Positions 43,357 through 52,621 are shown, numbered from the stretch's first letter. The stretch is DNA of 64,000 nt from Bacillota bacterium (GCA_021820965.1 JAKACZ010000024.1:1-64000), one strand, 5' to 3'. The notes: generated by a model from the letters alone, not told the origin. A program made the numbers and translations.

Positions 43357-44324
43357 GCCGGGTCCAAGGGAAATAAATCGCGGCAACGGCGTTTGAGAAT
43401 TTCTTCGGCGCCGCTTCCCAGCCATGCCACGATGTCAGCGGCCGTTCGCTCCTCCTCGATTAGTCCGACCGCTTGACCAGCATAGATGTAGTCCACGGAG
43501 TAATCCCCCCGGTGACTGAGAAAGTGTTCGCGGGCCTCAGATGTTTCGAGCATGTCCGCTTCTCGGCCGTGCCAGGTGCGGGTGAACTCATTGGCCAGAG
43601 CCCGGCCCGCATAAGCGTCGGGCCAGGCCAATTGCTGGAGACGGTCATAGACATGCGTGAGGATGGTATCAGTTTCTCGGGCAGCAATCACTTGGGCGCG
43701 TCCCTCAGAACTCTGGCGTGACTCGGGCGTGGCAATGAAGGCCGTACCGACCCAGACGCCGGCGGCGCCCATTGCCAGGAGGCCGGCCACTGCCTGCGGC
43801 GTGGCGATGCCGCCCGCGGCGGCTACGGGCGTGCTGCCCGCCTGGCGCAGAACTAATTGCAGCAGCGGTAAGGTGGCCACGGTACCGGTATGGCCGCCGG
43901 CCTCCGTTCCTTGAGCCACTAGCAGGTCGGCACCGGCGACGAGGGCTTGATGCGTTTCAGTGCGGTCGTGAACCTGGACCGCTACCCGAACTCCCCGTGC
44001 ATGGCACCGTTCGATATACGGGGTCGGATCGCCAAACGAGAGGGAGATCAGCGTCGGCTTGACCTCCAACGCGGCATCGAGGAGGTCTGGCCTCTGTTTC
44101 AGCGCCCAGACCATGAGTCCCAGGCCAAAAGGTCCCCCGGCCGTTAACCGCTCACCTTGCTTTTCAATAAAGGCTGGGGAGGCACTACTGCCTATGCCAA
44201 CCATGCCCAAGCCCCCGGCTTTTGTAATCGCCAACGCCAGCTCCGCCTCCGCCACACCCGCCATGGGGGCACCGATGATGGGGAATCTGAGATGGTAGTC
44301 GCGTGTTAGTGGGGTGTTGATCAC
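43353..44324 (-). CDS. Nitronate monooxygenase family protein
   Basis: FMN-dependent TIM-barrel enzyme that oxidises nitronates to carbonyl compounds and nitrite. 323 residues: RFPIIGAPMAGVAEAELALA at the N-terminus, LVAQGTEAGGHTGTVATLPL with the FMN-phosphate-binding and catalytic histidine region, VAAAGGIATPQAVAGLLAMG and GVWVGTAFIATPES. Related family members act as enoyl reductases, so the substrate is not fixed. GTG start after GGGAGGAA. Its place next to the NO-type cluster fits nitro-compound chemistry. Confidence 0.88.
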   Translation of the reverse strand: MINTPLTRDYHLRFPIIGAPMAGVAEAELALAITKAGGLGMVGIGSSASPAFIEKQGERLTAGGPFGLGLMVWALKQRPDLLDAALEVKPTLISLSFGDPTPYIERCHARGVRVAVQVHDRTETHQALVAGADLLVAQGTEAGGHTGTVATLPLLQLVLRQAGSTPVAAAGGIATPQAVAGLLAMGAAGVWVGTAFIATPESRQSSEGRAQVIAARETDTILTHVYDRLQQLAWPDAYAGRALANEFTRTWHGREADMLETSEAREHFLSHRGDYSVDYIYAGQAVGLIEEERTAADIVAWLGSGAEEILKRRCRDLFPLDPA

Positions 44325-44505
44325 GTTCGTTCCTCCCTGCTCTGAATGGGGATAGCCGCAGTCCTGCTATTATCATAGATAATCGGAGGCTCGCGGCCAA
44401 GGAGGATCCCGGAGTTTGCCAATAGCGTTGTGAGGGAGGGACAGCCCCTTGTGCCAGCTATCCATTGCCTGGCTTGGTATCGGAGCGGAGGATAGGAGGG
44501 TTCGG

Positions 44506-44778
44506 ATGATGGCTAAACAAACGGCATCGTTAGGTGAGTGGATGAATGCCTGCGCCCGCAGCACGGAGCTTCGAAGATGGTACCGGCTCGACCTTAGTCG
44601 CTATCAGAAATTCCGGGTGCGGTTCCGAAGAAAGCTGAAGCGGGAACGCGGTGGAGCGGCCGCCGAATACCTCATGGCCATCGTCCGGGAAAGACCGTTC
44701 ATATTGCGGACAGTGACAAAGCAGCCGAAACTCAGCGATGCCCCTATGGGCAGACGTCATGGGGTGGCTGTGCCATGA
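44506..44778 (+). CDS. Hypothetical basic protein
   Basis: 90 residues from ATG 44506 after AGGAGGG. Rich in arginine and lysine (YRLDLSRYQKFRVRFRRKLK), with no family I recognise. It overlaps the following alkA-like gene as ATGA, so it is probably translated and may act with the DNA glycosylase. Confidence 0.55.
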   Translation: MMAKQTASLGEWMNACARSTELRRWYRLDLSRYQKFRVRFRRKLKRERGGAAAEYLMAIVRERPFILRTVTKQPKLSDAPMGRRHGVAVP

Positions 44779-45644
44779 GGGAGGCTCTACCCACCACGAT
44801 TTTGCCGTCTCCAAGCCAGCATCGCTACCGGGAGCAGCTCGGCTTCATGGCTCGTTTTCCCGGATATACGACCGTGACGCGCGGTGAGACGCTCACCTTA
44901 TGGTACCGCGCCGCAGAAGACCCCCAGCGTCTCGTGCTTCGGCTACGCGACGCGGGGCTGGAAGTACAGGGGGATGAGAGCGTTGCTCGCCGCATACTTC
45001 GGATTGACGCTGACCCTGTGCCGGGAGACTTCGTACAGGGACTGCCCTTGCCGCATCAGCGCCTTTACCGGCGATTCGCCGGCGTGAGGCCGGTATTGTT
45101 TGCCGAGCCGTATGAAGGGCTCGCTTGGACCATTTTAGGACAGCAAATCACGGTGCGCTTCGCGGCCGAACTGAAAGAGGCAGTAGCGAACCGATACGGT
45201 TCCGTTATTTCTTGCGGCGATAGCAGGATCGCGGTATTTCCGTCGGCTGCGCGGATGGCGGCAGTACCGGTACACGAACTGGCATCCCTGCGGCTCAGTC
45301 GCCAGAAGGCGGCAACGCTGGTGAGTGTGGCTCAGGGCATCGCGGCCGGGGATTTAGACGTGGACGCATTGTATCGGGCGACCAGTGAGGAAGCCATGGA
45401 GACGTTGCGGCGCTTTAAGGGAATCGGGCCATGGACCGCCGAGTATTGTTTGCTGCGGGTATTCGGCCATTCCGATGTCATTCCTGCAGCCGATGCGGGA
45501 CTCAAGCGGGCCTGGGCACGAGAGGCGGGTTTGCCGCGGGTGTCAGAACAAGAGGTACGGCAAGCGGCCGAGGCATGGCGCGGGTGGCGAAGCGACTTTG
45601 CGTTTTGGCTCTGGCTAGCTAATATCATGAGCAAACCTGAATAA
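44775..45644 (+). CDS. DNA-3-methyladenine glycosylase II (AlkA-like)
   Basis: 289-residue base excision repair enzyme. The N-terminal part is AlkA-N-like. The HhH-GPD core has EGLAWTILGQQITVRFAAEL, the helix-hairpin-helix LRRFKGIGPWTAEYCLLRVF and the catalytic aspartate in VIPAADAGLKRAWA. Removes alkylated purines from DNA. ATG overlaps the preceding small gene. Confidence 0.9.
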   Translation: MREALPTTILPSPSQHRYREQLGFMARFPGYTTVTRGETLTLWYRAAEDPQRLVLRLRDAGLEVQGDESVARRILRIDADPVPGDFVQGLPLPHQRLYRRFAGVRPVLFAEPYEGLAWTILGQQITVRFAAELKEAVANRYGSVISCGDSRIAVFPSAARMAAVPVHELASLRLSRQKAATLVSVAQGIAAGDLDVDALYRATSEEAMETLRRFKGIGPWTAEYCLLRVFGHSDVIPAADAGLKRAWAREAGLPRVSEQEVRQAAEAWRGWRSDFAFWLWLANIMSKPE

Positions 45645-45875
45645 GCGGGTGTTCGGTTGTTGTGATGGGACAGGTCTATGCTTGACAGAGCATTTCTTGC
45701 ACCGGAAACGACGATGGGCTCGGACGCGATCGCCAGCATCAAATAGTGGGCCTACAGAACCACCGTGTTGGTTGATTTGGGCGGGTTGGCAGTTTACTGG
45801 TGGCGGCCGTGGGTAGTAGACTTGAAGTAACGCAACGCGTGGTCGGCGCTGAACTTTCTGGGAGCGGGATGAAGC
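45645..45875. other. Short intergenic region, possible Fe-ADH relic
   Basis: A + frame from about 45678 reads MLDRAFLAPETTMGSDAIAS followed by IK, a stop, and WAYRTTVLVDLGG in the same frame. This faintly resembles the N-terminus of iron-dependent alcohol dehydrogenases. It is too short to be sure. Confidence 0.2.
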
Positions 45876-47078
45876 ATGGCAGGGCCAATTCGATTGATTC
45901 GCTGGAAGACGCCGCAGGGTCAGGTGCGGCTAGGAGTTTCGGCGGGCGATGACGCCGTTGTCGCGGTTGATGCGATTTTGCCCGGGGTGTGTTCGGTACA
46001 ATCGTTGCGTCAGCACTGCCGCACGCAGTCCATCAGCGTGGCAGAGTGGGCCGCTGAGATTCTTCAGGGCTCCTCGCCCAGAGTTGACGTGAGTCCTGAC
46101 AGTTGGCTAGCCCCGCTGACACTCAGTGAACTGTGGGCCGCTGGTGTGACCTACGAGATAAGCCGCGATGCCCGGGAACAGGAAACAACCAGCGCTCAGA
46201 ATTTCTATGCAAGAATCTACGAGTCTCATCGCCCCGAACTCTTCTTTAAGGCACCGGGGTCGCGGGTGGCGGGACCGGGCGATTTTGTTGGCCTTCGCCG
46301 TGATGCCACCTGGCATGTTCCGGAGCCGGAGATGACGGTGGTGCTGGATGACACGGGTCAGGTATTCGGGTTTACAGCGGGGAATGACATGACGGCCCGC
46401 GATGTCGAGGCGCAAAATCCTCTCTACCTTCCGCAGGCGAAGATGTTTCATCATGCCGCTGCAATTGGTCCCTCGCTGGTTCTGGCCGGTACGGTCGATC
46501 CGTACGATCTTACCATTACCCTGGCGATTCGGCGTAAAGGTCAGACTGTCTTTCAGGGAGCAACAACCACCCAAAAGCTCCGCCGGAGTGTAGAGGAGCT
46601 TGTCGAATACCTGGGGCGAGCGCTTCCCCTAGCGCCTTGGACAGGGCTAATGACAGGAACCGGAATTGTACCGCCCGACAGTTTTTCAGTGGAGGATGGC
46701 GATGACATTTTCATCGACATTTCTTCCATTGGCACCCTTTATAATCGGGCACGGATCATTGGAGAGCCATGGGTTTCAGTGCCCACCCCGCCCCCGCGGG
46801 TTGTCCGTATTCATCCCGGTGATAACGTGGCGGTGACTCTGGGCGGCCTAGAACGAGGCCAGCGGGTAAGACTTGGCAACATTGAAGTCACCGTGCAAAA
46901 TGCGATCCCGTTCGGCCATAAACTGGCCTTGGGATCAATACCGCAGGGCGGCGCCGTCATCAAGTACGGGGAGATTATCGGGCTAGCCAGCTGCCCGATT
47001 GAGCCCGGCGAGCACGTCCATATACATAACCTGGAAAGTCGGCGCGGCCGGGGAGACTTAGCCAGCGTGGGAAAGTAA
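45876..47078 (+). CDS. KdaD-like FAH-family dehydratase fused to an UxaA-type SAF domain
   Basis: 400 residues in two parts. Residues ~1-300 follow the fumarylacetoacetate-hydrolase-family enzyme 2-dehydro-3-deoxy-D-arabinonate dehydratase (KdaD) of Sulfolobus: GVTYEISRDAREQ, HRPELFFKAPGSRVAGPGD, HVPEPEMTVVLDD (metal-binding glutamates), TAGNDMTARDVEAQNPLYLP. Residues ~309-390 are a SAF domain like the N-terminus of altronate dehydratase UxaA: IHPGDNVAVTL, IPFGHKLALGSIPQGGAVIK, KYGEIIGLA, EHVHIHNLES. I know of no such fusion as a standard architecture. It likely dehydrates a 2-keto-3-deoxy sugar acid, in keeping with the sugar-acid genes that follow. Confidence 0.75.
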   Translation: MAGPIRLIRWKTPQGQVRLGVSAGDDAVVAVDAILPGVCSVQSLRQHCRTQSISVAEWAAEILQGSSPRVDVSPDSWLAPLTLSELWAAGVTYEISRDAREQETTSAQNFYARIYESHRPELFFKAPGSRVAGPGDFVGLRRDATWHVPEPEMTVVLDDTGQVFGFTAGNDMTARDVEAQNPLYLPQAKMFHHAAAIGPSLVLAGTVDPYDLTITLAIRRKGQTVFQGATTTQKLRRSVEELVEYLGRALPLAPWTGLMTGTGIVPPDSFSVEDGDDIFIDISSIGTLYNRARIIGEPWVSVPTPPPRVVRIHPGDNVAVTLGGLERGQRVRLGNIEVTVQNAIPFGHKLALGSIPQGGAVIKYGEIIGLASCPIEPGEHVHIHNLESRRGRGDLASVGK

Positions 47079-47685
47079 TCTGTAGTGGCGTATCTGTTCC
47101 CGGTCAGCGAAGACTTGGGGCAGTCCCAGCGGCCCCAACGATTGTGTCGGCAGGGGCTGGCATGCCTGCTCCGTCGGTGATGGACTTATTCATTTCTGAT
47201 TGTTGCTGGGCAAATCTGTTGCCACTTTTGAGATGTCAGGGCGTTCTGCAAAACTTGGAATAGGGTTTACGCGGTCGGGATGCAGAATCGGTACTAGGCT
47301 GGGGGTTCGAACCGCCAGCGGACACCTCGCAGGGAGCCAGCTTCTGGCGAGTGCATCGGCATGTCCATGAGTGATCACCAGGGGACGCCGAACGTACGAT
47401 GATTTAGGTGGTGACCTTCAATCCCTTCCCGCGATGTCACCTTGATGTTGGGGGGGTGGCTCGCTCCGGTAAGAGGTGTTGTCCGCGAAAATGATAGGAA
47501 GTGGTCAACCACGCGCCCTCGCGGACTACCGTGGAGTTGGTCATGGGGATTGAGGACTGAATCGACACTCCCATGTCGAGAGGGCTCGGACCCGACGAAA
47601 CTCTTTCCCTGGGAGGCGGGTGCAATTTGGGTCTGCAGATTGACGCTCGTCGCGATGCAACAGTTTTGTCAGGGGGGAGATCGGG
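47079..47685. other. Intergenic region before dgoD
   Basis: About 600 bases without a supported gene. A minus frame near 47190-47378 begins ITHGHADALARSWLPARCPL but nothing continues it. Probably contains the dgoD promoter, which I cannot place with confidence. Confidence 0.35.
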
Positions 47686-48834
47686 ATGAAAATCACGGAG
47701 CTTGAGTTGTTTTTGGTTCCCCCGCGCTGGCTGTTTTTAAAGATGTCGACCGACGCGGGTATCAGCGGATGGGGTGAACCGGTGGTCGAAGGACGGGCGG
47801 AAACGGTCAAGACGGCGGTTGCGGAAGGGCAGGAGCTTTTGATCGGCCGGGATCCGGACGACATCGAGGATATCTGGCAAACTCTGTACCGCGGCGCGTT
47901 TTATCGCGGGGGTCCGATTCTCATGAGCGCCATCGCCGGGATTGACCAGGCTCTCTGGGACATCAAAGGGAAACGCTACGGGCTTCCCGTGTACACGTTT
48001 CTGGGCGGCAAGACGCGCGATCGCATTCGTGTGTACTCGTGGATAGGGGGGGATCGGCCCAAGGACGTCGGCGAGCAGGCCAAGCAAAAACAGACCGAGG
48101 GGTTCACGGCGATTAAGATGAATGCCTGCGAAGAGATGCACTATATCGACTCGCACGCCAAGGTGGACGCCGTCATCGAACGGGTGGCAGCGGTGCGCGA
48201 GCAGACCGGCAAGGACTTCGGCATTGCCGTTGATTTTCATGGAAGGGTACATCGGGCCATGGCCAAGGTGCTGACCCGCGAACTGGAGTCGTTTCACCTG
48301 CTGTTCATTGAGGAGCCGGTACTACCGGAAAATCTCGATGCCTTGAGGGAGATTGCCAGGCACACCACCACGCCGCTCGCCACCGGCGAGCGCCTGTACT
48401 CACGATGGGAGTTCCGGCGCATTTTGGAGCAGGGGTACGTCGATATCATTCAGCCAGACCTATCCCATGCGGGGGGGATCTCGGAGGTCAAGCGAATCGC
48501 AGCGATGGCGGAAGCCTACGATGTCGCGGTGGCCCCGCACTGCCCGCTTGGTCCGGTCGCGCTGAGCGCGTCGCTGCAGCTGGATGCCTGCACGCCCAAT
48601 GTCTTCATTCAAGAGCAGAGCCTCGGTATCCACTACAACCAGTCGCAGGATCTTGTGGACTATGTCGTAAATCCCCGCGTGTTCCAGTTTCACGACGGGT
48701 TTGCCGCGCTGCCCGATGGCCCCGGGCTGGGGATTGAGATAGACGAGCGACGGGTCAGAGAGCAAGCCGCGCAGTGTCACAACTGGAAGAACCCCGTGTG
48801 GCGCAACGAAGACGGCACCGTCGCGGAGTGGTGA
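47686..48834 (+). CDS. dgoD: D-galactonate dehydratase (enolase superfamily)
   Basis: 382 residues, the same length as E. coli DgoD. It removes water from D-galactonate to give 2-keto-3-deoxygalactonate. Enolase-superfamily residues fall at the DgoD positions: Asp183 and His185 in VDFHGRVH, Glu209 in FIEEPVLP, the glutamate of GERLYSRWEF, and His285 in VAPHCPLGPVALS. ATG follows GGGGGGAGA. Homologues with the same residues can act on other sugar acids, such as gluconate or arabinonate, so strict galactonate specificity is inferred. Decayed genes and then the rest of the pathway follow. Confidence 0.9.
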   Translation: MKITELELFLVPPRWLFLKMSTDAGISGWGEPVVEGRAETVKTAVAEGQELLIGRDPDDIEDIWQTLYRGAFYRGGPILMSAIAGIDQALWDIKGKRYGLPVYTFLGGKTRDRIRVYSWIGGDRPKDVGEQAKQKQTEGFTAIKMNACEEMHYIDSHAKVDAVIERVAAVREQTGKDFGIAVDFHGRVHRAMAKVLTRELESFHLLFIEEPVLPENLDALREIARHTTTPLATGERLYSRWEFRRILEQGYVDIIQPDLSHAGGISEVKRIAAMAEAYDVAVAPHCPLGPVALSASLQLDACTPNVFIQEQSLGIHYNQSQDLVDYVVNPRVFQFHDGFAALPDGPGLGIEIDERRVREQAAQCHNWKNPVWRNEDGTVAEW

Positions 48835-48877
48835 CCATCGAGCGAGGATAGAAGAATCAGCATGGGTCGACAGAGCG

Positions 48878-49150
48878 ACATTTGGAGGCGTGTGCGGATG
48901 CCTTCAGGCGCCATCGTGGCCGGAGGATTGATGGGACTGGTTCCGGCCTAGGTTTTGGGCATGCAAGCTGCGTTACAGCATAAGCAGGCGGCAACTGCGC
49001 TGACCAGGGCTTCTCGGAATGTGTTCCACGCGTCGTATCAAGAAGTGGTGCTCGCCGCGCTCGCCGATCATCCGACTCAGCGGGTTTGACTGGTGCGTGC
49101 ACCGTTGCCGTGGGCTGTGCTTTCCATTCAGCAAGTGTTTTCCGCTTCGG
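48878..49150 (+). pseudogene. MFS transporter remnant (EmrB/QacA-like)
   Basis: One + frame reads GGLMGLVPA-stop-VLGMQAALQHKQAATALTRA, then SRNVFHASYQEVVLAALADH and, after another stop, LVRAPLPWAVLSIQQVF. This resembles the late helices of 14-helix MFS exporters (ATALTRAFRN...), with two in-frame stops and no start. It may be the remains of a sugar-acid transporter for the dgo cluster. Confidence 0.35.
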
Positions 49151-49229
49151 TCCCCAGCAATCATGGCTACAACGATGGGCGGGTTTACGATACTCCCAAT
49201 TGTGGCGTGAATCGCGACTACGTGCTGTA

Positions 49230-49410
49230 CCAAACAAGCGCTCGTGGGCCTACGGAAACTTCTCCCGCTACGTGCGCGCCGGCGCCCGGTGGTGCATTGG
49301 GTGGAGGGAGGAACCGTCCCGGCATTACGGATGCTGGCGTTCGCATTCCCGGCCCGCAGGGTGGTTGTCGTCGTCAACAATCCTGCGGCGGTCCCCCGGC
49401 AGGCTGACAG
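49230..49410 (+). pseudogene. Possible glycoside hydrolase (GH30-like) C-terminal remnant
   Basis: AYGNFSRYVRAGAR in one frame and, after a shift, ALRMLAFAFPARRVVVVVNN in another resemble the end of GH30 glycosidases (HFSRFVRPGA... then VVAF... VVVVN). Only about 60 residues remain. Low confidence, from pattern memory. Confidence 0.3.
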
Positions 49411-49560
49411 ACGTTCTAGGGAATCCCACGGGGACGCCTATTAAACCGCCCAGCCAACTTGGCCGCGCGTTCTGGGCTTCCACCGAACTCTGACGGGCAG
49501 AGGCGCCCGGCATCACGACGCGGATCATTCAGGAAGGACGAGACAAGGAGGAGAGGTTCA

Positions 49561-50343
49561 GTGGTTCGGCTGACATGGTTCGGGCAGGCGGGTTTCGTTA
49601 TTGAGACGCCGTCTGCCCGGGTGGGAATCGATCTATTTCTGACGGATACGGAAGGCGCCAAAAAGCCCGTCGCTGCACTAGACGCACTTGGTCAACTTGA
49701 CGCGGTGTGCTCTACCCACGAACATCTTGATCACTTCGACGCGCCGCTGCTGGGGGAGCTGGCGCTGCGCCAGAGCGGTCTTCGGGTCGTGGTGCCGCCG
49801 CCATTAAGAGGCCAAGCTGAAGCCCTAGGATTCGGGGGGCGGCTTGAAGAAGCAATCGTGCATCGCCCCATTACGGTCGGCGGCGACATTACGATCTTCC
49901 CGGTGCCGAGCTGCCATGGGGTCAACATGTCCGATGCATACCATCTGGGACAGCCGCCCGGGCAATTCGTGGGTTACGTGATCAAGGCTGGGGACATAGT
50001 GGTCTACCATAGTGGGGATACCGTCATCTGGGCGACGATGGAAGAAGACATTGCCTCTTATGGTGTTGACGTAGCGCTCTTGCCGATTAACGGCCGCGAT
50101 CCGTTTCGGGAGTCGATGGGCATCGTCGGCAATTTAAGCGCCGAAGAGGCGGTTGAAGTGGCGCATCGGTTGGGTGCGCGGGTGCTGGTGCCCATGCACT
50201 TTGATGCCTTTTTGGCTAATCCCGGGAGCCCGGACGCGGCTGTCAGACACGCCCGTCAGTTTCACCCGGACTTAACCGTACTGGTGCTCGGCTATCTAAA
50301 TCCGATTGACCTCACGGGCCATTCAAGACAAGGGAGAATCTAA
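49561..50343 (+). CDS. Metallo-beta-lactamase-fold hydrolase (UlaG-like lactonase candidate)
   Basis: 260 residues from GTG 49561, preceded by AAGGAGGAGAGG. The metal site THEHLDHFDA (H-x-H-x-D-H type) is near residue 58, SCHGVNMSDAYHLG near 118, YHSGDTVIWA near 148 and VPMHFDAFLANPG near 217. It resembles UlaG, the L-ascorbate-6-phosphate lactonase. Between DgoD and the aldolase, hydrolysis of a sugar-acid lactone such as galactono-lactone is a reasonable guess. The aldolase gene follows two bases later. Confidence 0.8.
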   Translation: MVRLTWFGQAGFVIETPSARVGIDLFLTDTEGAKKPVAALDALGQLDAVCSTHEHLDHFDAPLLGELALRQSGLRVVVPPPLRGQAEALGFGGRLEEAIVHRPITVGGDITIFPVPSCHGVNMSDAYHLGQPPGQFVGYVIKAGDIVVYHSGDTVIWATMEEDIASYGVDVALLPINGRDPFRESMGIVGNLSAEEAVEVAHRLGARVLVPMHFDAFLANPGSPDAAVRHARQFHPDLTVLVLGYLNPIDLTGHSRQGRI

Positions 50344-50345
50344 GC

Positions 50346-50948
50346 ATGGAAAACTTTTGGGCTGAACTTCATCAGGCATGCGTCATTGGCATTGTGCGTG
50401 AAGCGTCGCCAAAAGCGGCTGAGCGCCAGGCGATGAGACTTGCAGCGGGCGGCGTGCGCTTCGTCGAGGTTTCGTGGACCACTCCCGGCGCTCAAGACGC
50501 AGTAAAGCACCTGCGCGGCCAAACGGCCTGGGTTGGCGCTGGCACCGTAGTCACGAAAAGTGACGCCAAGTCTGCGCTTTCATGCGGCGCGCAGTTTCTC
50601 ATTGCCCCAAACTTTTCGACGGAGGTGCTACTGGTGGCGCAGGAGGCGAAGGTGCCATACATCCCTGGGGTCTGGACGCCCAACGAAGCCGCCGCGGCCC
50701 TCGGGGCAGGCCTCACCCACTTAAAGCTCTTCCCTGCCTCGACGGGTGGCATCTCGCACATGCTGGCTCTCAGGGAACCGCTTCCTGAGATTTGTTGGGT
50801 TCCGACCGGGGGCGTGTCGGCCGACAACGCGGTCGCCTGGCTTGAGGCCGGCGCTTGGGGGCTCGGCATGGGGTCTGGTCTCGCCAAACTGTCCGAACCG
50901 GAGATGCAGCGCTTCCTTGCTACCGTGGCCGAGGCTTGCCATGGCTAG
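50346..50948 (+). CDS. KDPG/KDPGal aldolase family
   Basis: Class I aldolase that splits 2-keto-3-deoxy-6-phospho-sugar acids to pyruvate and glyceraldehyde-3-phosphate. 200 residues with WVGAGTVVTKSDAKSAL, FLIAPNFSTE, THLKLFPAST (Schiff-base lysine, residue 127) and CWVPTGGVSADNAVAW. Size and residues fit DgoA or Eda; with dgoD upstream the galactonate version is likely. The kinase ATG overlaps its stop codon. Confidence 0.9.
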   Translation: MENFWAELHQACVIGIVREASPKAAERQAMRLAAGGVRFVEVSWTTPGAQDAVKHLRGQTAWVGAGTVVTKSDAKSALSCGAQFLIAPNFSTEVLLVAQEAKVPYIPGVWTPNEAAAALGAGLTHLKLFPASTGGISHMLALREPLPEICWVPTGGVSADNAVAWLEAGAWGLGMGSGLAKLSEPEMQRFLATVAEACHG

Positions 50949-51880
50949 AGTTGCGACGGCAGGTGAGGCGCTTGGCGTCCTTTATCCCCAAGAGCGCGGG
51001 CCGGTGGGATATCGAAGCAGTTTGGTTCTGCGTGCAGCCGGTGCGGAAGGCCATCGGCTTAAGCCGCCTCGGCATCTCTTCACTGTTCCTTGGCGCAGTG
51101 GGGGCCGATCCGGCGGGCCGAGCCATTCGCGCCGCGTTAACCTCTGAGGGCGTTGACACTTCCCATCTTCAAACCCGGTCCGAGCCGACCGGACTTCTTT
51201 TGCGAGAGTGGACGCTGGCGGTTGAACCGGACGTCTATTATTTCCGCAAGGATACCGCGTTCCGCCATTGGATGCTGGATGAGGCAGCGCGCGATGATGC
51301 GATGCAATGCGAGTGGCTTCACCTGTCAGGTATCGCCTGGATGCTGGGAGCGTCGGTGACCCAAAGCGTTCAGATATTGTCTGATCGGATGGGCGTGGCG
51401 GGAAAGACGGTGTCGCTTGATTTGAATGTGCGGGTAAAACTGGCAAGTATCGCCGAGTGGCAGGAGAAAATGGCCGCTGCGCTGCGCACGGCCTCCGTAG
51501 TGTTCGCCTCGACGGCGGACCTGCTGGCTTTGACGGGAACGGCTGAAGTCTCGCGCCTTTACGAGAGCGGCTTCATGCGGAACTCCCAAGTATGGATCGT
51601 AAAAGAAGGATCGGAGCGAACCTGCGTATATCAGCAAGGCCACTGCCTAGGTGCAGCAGAGACGATCCCCGTCCCGCAGGTGATTGATGTGGTAGGGGCC
51701 GGCGACGGCTTCGCTGCCGGCGTGATCGCCGCCCGGCTTGCTGGTGAGGAGTGGGCCGCCGCGCTGAAATGGGGCAACATTGTGGGCGGATTTGCGGTGG
51801 CCAGTGCGGGTGATTGGGAGGGCTACCCAGACAAGAAGCGGTTGATGGAGTATCTTAGCCGTTCCCATCAAGATCGCTAG
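50941..51880 (+). pseudogene. 2-keto-3-deoxy sugar-acid kinase (PfkB family), frameshifted
   Basis: ATG 50941 gives ARVATAGEALGVLYPQERGP and SSLVLRAAGAEG, the PfkB N-terminus. The rest (AIGLSRLGISSLFLGAVGAD ... QVIDVVGAGDGFAAGV with the catalytic GAGD motif) is in another frame, joined at about 51040-51050. The expected text between GAEG and AIGLSRLG is short, as if about 8 bases were lost. Either the gene is inactive, or this is a sequence error. Part 2 alone is open to 51880. In the intact state it would phosphorylate KDGal/KDG before the aldolase step. Confidence 0.75.
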
Positions 51881-51892
51881 GAGGAGATCAAC

Positions 51893-52621
51893 ATGAGGCT
51901 GAAAGAGAAGGTTGTGGTAGTGAGTGGAGCGGGGTCGGGTATCGGCCGCCAGATAGCCATAGAGGCTGCCGAAGAAGGAGCGCATGTCATTGCCCTTGAC
52001 GTCCATCACGAAGGGCTGGCTGCCACGGCGGCTCGCGCTGAGGGCATCGAAGGCGCGGTCGTTGACGTTACCAACGCCGAAGCGGTCAATGAAACCATTC
52101 AAAATACCGTTCGCCAGTTCGGGCACATCGACGGGCTGGTGCACAGCGCGTACTGGACCAACCCCAAGCCGCTGTTAGAGACCTCGACGACAGATTTTGA
52201 CCGGACCTTGGACGTGGTTGTGAAGGGGGCCTTCTTTCTCGGCCGGGCTGTCATTCCCGTCATGTTGGCTAACCAAGGCGGCGTCATTATTCCGATCGCC
52301 TCGGTGCATTCGGTGTTGGGGTTTTCCAATTTCTTTGCATATCAGATCGCAAAGGCTGGGCTCTTAGGATATGTACGCAGCATCGCTGTAGACTACGGCC
52401 CCAGCATTCGCTCGGTGGCTCTAGCGCCCGGTGGCATCGACACTCCCGCGCTCAGCGATACGGCTGCCGATGTTAGAGAGAGTCTGGCAGAAAAATCTTT
52501 GGCCAAGCGGATCGGCACGGCTCACGACGTGGCCCGGGCGGCGGTCTACCTGCTTTCGGACGAGTCCAGTTTTATGACAGGAACCCTCTTGCTTCTTGAT
52601 GGCGGATGGTCGGCGATTTAG
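51893..52621 (+). CDS. SDR-family dehydrogenase, sugar dehydrogenase candidate
   Basis: 242-residue classical short-chain dehydrogenase: VVSGAGSGIGRQIAIEAAEE binds the NAD(P), serine in PIASVHSV and the Y-x3-K pair in AYQIAKAGLL form the active site, and the end GTLLLLDGGWSAI is typical. ATG follows GGAGGAGA, 12 bases after the kinase. As the last gene of the sugar-acid cluster it could oxidise galactose to its lactone or a related sugar. Confidence 0.88.
   Translation: MRLKEKVVVVSGAGSGIGRQIAIEAAEEGAHVIALDVHHEGLAATAARAEGIEGAVVDVTNAEAVNETIQNTVRQFGHIDGLVHSAYWTNPKPLLETSTTDFDRTLDVVVKGAFFLGRAVIPVMLANQGGVIIPIASVHSVLGFSNFFAYQIAKAGLLGYVRSIAVDYGPSIRSVALAPGGIDTPALSDTAADVRESLAEKSLAKRIGTAHDVARAAVYLLSDESSFMTGTLLLLDGGWSAI

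Noticed and set aside
47290-47330. tRNA T-arm-like sequence GGGGGTTCGAACCGCC
   Set aside because: The arm does not pair well, and no acceptor, D or anticodon stems can be drawn around it.
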